64,000 bases of DNA from CAYTLW01 sp964438735. GTDB lineage: Bacteria; Myxococcota_A; UBA9042. The notes under the pieces are model-generated. The model saw only the letters and a program-made list of their open reading frames with translations, searched no databases and was not told the DNA's origin. The DNA lies in NCBI GenBank assembly GCA_964438735.1, contig CAYTLW010000008.1:1-64000 (forward strand). The letters are read 5' to 3'. A program made the translations under genes and the position numbers. Shown here in pieces: positions 60,611 to 64,000 of the stretch (position 1 is the first letter of the stretch; each line of letters begins with the position of its first letter).

Positions 60611-63600
60611 CTACGCGAAGGGTCCCCACCACTGCCACTTCCACAGCTTGAGCCAGACGTTGACCAACAGGTCGACGTGCGCTGACGGCGCCTGCCCATC
60701 TGCAAAATGATGCCACGAGGCCCCCGCCGGCGGTGGCGGTGCGGGCGGCGCACAGCTGTCATTCTTGACCCCAGGTGTGCCCTTGTCGCCCCCGGTCAAC
60801 GCCTTGGTGGCCAGGCACCAGTTCTTGCCAGCGTCGTTGAGCTTGGTGTCGAGCTTGGTCGGATCCAGCTGAATGGCCCGGCCGGAGACCTTGCCCGGCC
60901 AGCCGTATTTACCCACGGTCGTCTCGTAATCGACGATGTCCACCAGCTTGTCGGCCTTGTCGAAGAGCTGCAGCTTGCCGGGGCCCGTGTTGCCCAGGCT
61001 GACCGAGCTGTACTGGTAGGTGATGGTCGTCACGCCGCCATTGGTCTTGTCGTCCTTGTTCAGCCCGATGGCGATGTGCGCCTTGGAGGCGATCTTCAGG
61101 GGTCCCTTGATCGTGTGCGCCTTGGATTTCGTCTGCAGCTTCCAGCCGTCCAGGTCCACCTCCGTGACGCCTGGGTTGTACAGCTCGAGCCACTCCCCCT
61201 TGCTGTCGCTCACCGCCTTGGGATCGAAGAGCAGTTCTGTGATCACGATCGCACCGGTCTGCGCCGGCTGCTCGATCAGGCACTCGGCGCTGCAGCCGTC
61301 GCCATCCTTCTTGTTGCCATCATCGCACTGCTCCTTGCCGGCCTTGTCGCCGTCGCCGCACTTGGGCGCGCAGGCGTCGCCGATGCCATCCTTGTCGCCG
61401 TCGGCCTGGTCCTTATTGGCCACCTTGACGCAGTTGTCGCAGACGTCGCCGACACCATCCTTGTCGCCGTCGGCCTGGTCCTTGTTGGCCTTGAGCAGGC
61501 AGTTATCGGTCTCGTCGCCCACGCCGTCGCCGTCCTTGTCCTTCTTGCAGACGCTGTTGGCGGTGCCCGGTGTGCCGAGGTCACCGTCGCCGTATTTGGC
61601 TGACGCCAGGCACCAGTTGTTGCCATCGTCATTGGCCACGGCGGTCAGCTTGGTCGGGTTGAGTTGCAGCGCCTTGGCCGTGGTCGTGGGCGGCCAGCCG
61701 GCGCCGCCGTTCTTGTAATCGACCTGGTCGATGACCGTGCCGTTGGGGTTGAGCAGGCGCACAGAGTCGGTGGTGTTGTTCAGGCCGATGCCTTCGTAGA
61801 CGTAGATCGGCGTGAAGCCGCCGTTGACCTTGGCGTCAGCGCTCAGGCCGAAGACGGCGTAGCCCTTGCCCGGGATCTTCACGCCCTGGCCGGCGTTGGC
61901 GATGAGGTGATGGCCGCTCTTGGTGTTGTCGGCCAGCGTATAGCCTTCCACATCCACCGCAGCGGAGGCCGGGTTGTAGAGTTCGATCCACTCGCCGACG
62001 GTGTCGCTCTTGGCGCCCGAATCGGACATGAACTCGCTGATGACCAGGGTTCCGGCGGCCAGGTTCGGCGGCTCGTTCTTGCAGGTCGATGAACAGCCGT
62101 CACCGGACTTGTCGTTGCCATCATCGCACTGCTCGGCGCCTTCCTTCTTCTTGTCTCCGCAGACCGGCGGCGGCGGCAGGTCACAGACATCGCCCTTGCC
62201 ATCCTTGTCCTTGTCGGCCTGGTCCTTGTTGGCCTTGTTGGGGCAGTTGTCGCAGACATTGCCCACCCCATCCTTGTCGGAGTCGCCCTGGCTGCTGTTG
62301 GACTTGGCCGGGCAGTTATCCTTGCTGTCCGGCACACCGTCCTTGTCGCCGTCCGGGATGCAGACCAGGTTCGCCTTGCCGGGCGTGCCCTTGTCGCCGA
62401 TGCCGAAGACCTCGGTGGCCACGCACCAATGCTTGCCGGCGCCGTTGTCGGCGGTGGCCGTGTGTTGGGCGCTCAGCTGGATGGCGGCGCCCTTGGCAAA
62501 TGTGGGCCAGCCGTCCTTGCCGCTGTCGTAGGTGACGTCATCGACCAGGGTCTTGCCCCAGGTCAGGGTGACCTTGCCGGAGGGATTGGTCAGGTTCAGG
62601 GAGGTCCACTGGTAGTGCACCGTGACGCCGCCGTTGACCTTTGTATCCGCGTTACGTCCCAGGATCAGGTAGCCCTTGGACTTGATGATCACCGGCTTGG
62701 CGTCGGTCAGACCGATGACATGGCTGGTGGACTTGGCGTTCACCTCCAGCCCGTTGAGGGCGATGTCCGCCGTGCTGGGGTTGTAGAGCTCGATCCACTC
62801 GCCGTGCTTGTCTTCGACGGCGCTGGGATCGGTGATGAACTCGTTGACGATGAGCTCACCGGGCTCGATGGGATCCTCGATCTTGCACTGCTGTGAGCAG
62901 CCATCGGCGGGCAGGATGTTGCCGTCGTCGCACTCCTCGTTGGCCTCCTTCTTGGTATTGCCGCAGCCGGGCGGTTCGCAGAGGTCTCCGATCTTGTTGC
63001 TGTTGATGTCTTCCTGATTGGGATTGGCCATCTTCGGACAGTTATCGCAGGCGTCGCCCACGCCGTCCTTGTCGCCATCCTTCTGCTCCTTGTTGTCGAC
63101 GTTATCGCAGTTGTCGAAGTGGTCCGACACGCCGTCCTTGTCGGCATCATCGGCGGCCCACTTGCAGTCGGGATTTGCCGCCGCTGGCGTGCCGAAATTG
63201 CCCAGCGTGTAGTGCAGCTGAGCCGGGCACCAGTTGGCCGGGTCGTCATTCTTGATGTGGTCGAGCGCGCCGGGATCCAGGGATACGGAATGCCCGGTCT
63301 TGGCGCTGCCCTGGTAGACCACCAGGTCCACCAGCTGGCCCTGGGACTTGAGCATCAGGTCGACCTTGCCCGTGTTGTTGAGCGAGATCTTGCCGTAGAC
63401 GTAGCCCGGCTCGACGCCACCGAAGTGGTCGGGCTTGTCGCCGATGGCCAGCAGGAAGGGCGTGTTCGGCTTGAGCATCAGCGGCTTCATTTGCTGGATT
63501 ACATGCTGCCACTTGCTCACCTTGCCGGTGTTGGTCGAGGTCGTCTGCTTGGCCAGGGTGACGCCGTTCAGGTCGATATCGGCGTCGCTGGTATTGATGA

Positions 63601-64000
63601 TCTCGATCCACTCGGCCTCGCTGTCGGCCAGGGTGGCTGGATTGGGCAGGAACTCAGCGATGATCAGGTCGCCCTCTGCGACCGCGGCTTCCTCGTCGCA
63701 CCACGGCCCGCAGCCGTCGCCGCCTTCCTTGTTGCCGTCATCGCAGGCCTCGTCTGGGTCTTTTTCGCCGTCGCCACAATTGGGCGGGCCGACGGTCGGC
63801 GGGCACTCGTCGTTGACCTTGCCGGGGGTGCCGAGATCGCCCGACGGCATCTTGGTCGTCGCGCCGCACCACACGCCGGGCTTGTCATTGGCTTTGGGAT
63901 CGGTGGACGCGGGACTCAGCGACAGCGACGCTGCGTGCAGCTTCGGCCAGGCCTTCTTCACGTTCCACGCCACCGCGTCGATGATCTCTCCAGACGGCGT
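60611..64000 (-). CDS. Modular lamin-tail-domain protein, 5' end beyond the window
   Basis: 1129 residues visible; the frame is open to the right edge, so the start is missing. One partial and four complete lamin-tail domains are seen, each with an EWIELYNP-type core (SEAEWIEIINTSDADIDLNG, HGEWIELYNPSTADIALNG, VGEWIELYNPASAAVDVEG, KGEWLELYNPGVTEVDLDG). They alternate with CGDG..ECDDGN..GDGCS..C repeats (four) and blocks of thrombospondin type 3 calcium repeats (three: DGDKDGVGDACDNC and alike). The protein ends LWKWQWWGPFA with no sorting motif I recognise. Large secreted or surface-attached protein, probably calcium-stabilised. Confidence 0.86.
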   Translation of the reverse strand, partial: TPSGEIIDAVAWNVKKAWPKLHAASLSLSPASTDPKANDKPGVWCGATTKMPSGDLGTPGKVNDECPPTVGPPNCGDGEKDPDEACDDGNKEGGDGCGPWCDEEAAVAEGDLIIAEFLPNPATLADSEAEWIEIINTSDADIDLNGVTLAKQTTSTNTGKVSKWQHVIQQMKPLMLKPNTPFLLAIGDKPDHFGGVEPGYVYGKISLNNTGKVDLMLKSQGQLVDLVVYQGSAKTGHSVSLDPGALDHIKNDDPANWCPAQLHYTLGNFGTPAAANPDCKWAADDADKDGVSDHFDNCDNVDNKEQKDGDKDGVGDACDNCPKMANPNQEDINSNKIGDLCEPPGCGNTKKEANEECDDGNILPADGCSQQCKIEDPIEPGELIVNEFITDPSAVEDKHGEWIELYNPSTADIALNGLEVNAKSTSHVIGLTDAKPVIIKSKGYLILGRNADTKVNGGVTVHYQWTSLNLTNPSGKVTLTWGKTLVDDVTYDSGKDGWPTFAKGAAIQLSAQHTATADNGAGKHWCVATEVFGIGDKGTPGKANLVCIPDGDKDGVPDSKDNCPAKSNSSQGDSDKDGVGNVCDNCPNKANKDQADKDKDGKGDVCDLPPPPVCGDKKKEGAEQCDDGNDKSGDGCSSTCKNEPPNLAAGTLVISEFMSDSGAKSDTVGEWIELYNPASAAVDVEGYTLADNTKSGHHLIANAGQGVKIPGKGYAVFGLSADAKVNGGFTPIYVYEGIGLNNTTDSVRLLNPNGTVIDQVDYKNGGAGWPPTTTAKALQLNPTKLTAVANDDGNNWCLASAKYGDGDLGTPGTANSVCKKDKDGDGVGDETDNCLLKANKDQADGDKDGVGDVCDNCVKVANKDQADGDKDGIGDACAPKCGDGDKAGKEQCDDGNKKDGDGCSAECLIEQPAQTGAIVITELLFDPKAVSDSKGEWLELYNPGVTEVDLDGWKLQTKSKAHTIKGPLKIASKAHIAIGLNKDDKTNGGVTTITYQYSSVSLGNTGPGKLQLFDKADKLVDIVDYETTVGKYGWPGKVSGRAIQLDPTKLDTKLNDAGKNWCLATKALTGGDKGTPGVKNDSCAPPAPPPPAGASWHHFADGQAPSAHVDLLVNVWLKLWKWQWWGPFA

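Overview
This is 64 kb of GC-rich (roughly two-thirds G+C), densely coded bacterial chromosome with about 49 protein genes. I see no rRNA, tRNA, CRISPR array, transposase or phage module. Large secreted lipoproteins built from thrombospondin type 3, MopE-type, Kelch, FG-GAP, lamin-tail and CGD..ECDDGN..GDGC cysteine-rich modules, a Ser/Thr kinase with a long TPR tail, and DHPS/FtsH/CdaA-type housekeeping clusters suggest a Myxococcota-like (deltaproteobacterial) organism. This is inference from gene content; no marker gene was placed on a tree.

Layout. 52-6623 (minus): Kelch/MopE lipoprotein, an orphan histidine kinase coupled to it by a GTGA overlap, and another lipoprotein. 6915-9973 (plus): comM, recA and a tail-less ssb, closed by a bidirectional hairpin. 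10017-13476 (minus): outer-membrane-type protein, somatomedin-B-like lipoprotein and radical SAM enzyme, joined by 4-nt overlaps. 13653-18700: tandem AAA+ ATPase, divergent from a CcmF-type cytochrome c maturation protein. 18742-22827: cyclophilin lipoprotein, divergent from ruvC-ruvA-ruvB-DUF167. 22902-26228: protein kinase. 26251-29534 (minus): ferredoxin, TPR protein, MoxR, FolE. 29793-33806 (plus): DUF6600 lipoprotein, fbp, moaC, NFACT-R protein. 33803-37639 (minus): giant FG-GAP lipoprotein. 37966-39043 (plus): RadC and a ComEA-like HhH protein. 39050-46838 (minus): ABM-like protein, tilS, ftsH, folP, cdaA, ybbR, lysC. 46888-52730: tailed ssb, methyltransferase, phoH-pgpH-ybeY. 52748-58426 (mostly minus): TPR/LamG pair, small lipoprotein, gamma-glutamylcysteine ligase, membrane protein. 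58675-60120 (plus): metallophosphatase with an in-frame UGA. 60136-64000 (minus): small protein and a lamin-tail protein cut by the right edge.

How genes work together. DNA recombination is over-represented (comM-recA-ssb, ruvCAB, radC/HhH). Cyclic di-AMP synthesis (CdaA with YbbR/CdaR) and breakdown (PgpH) are both encoded. Many genes overlap by 4 nt (ATGA, GTGA or TTGA), indicating translational coupling.

Main discovery candidate: at 59044-59046 a UGA interrupts a UshA/5'-nucleotidase-like gene exactly where the family pattern CGC-x3-PLGG predicts its second cysteine. Reading continues in the same frame for 358 sense codons. A hairpin just downstream has a GGUCUU apical loop starting 18 nt after the UGA, the same spacing as GGUCU in the E. 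coli fdhF SECIS element. I interpret this as a selenocysteine codon (CGU motif) and annotate one 481-residue selenoprotein instead of two fragments.
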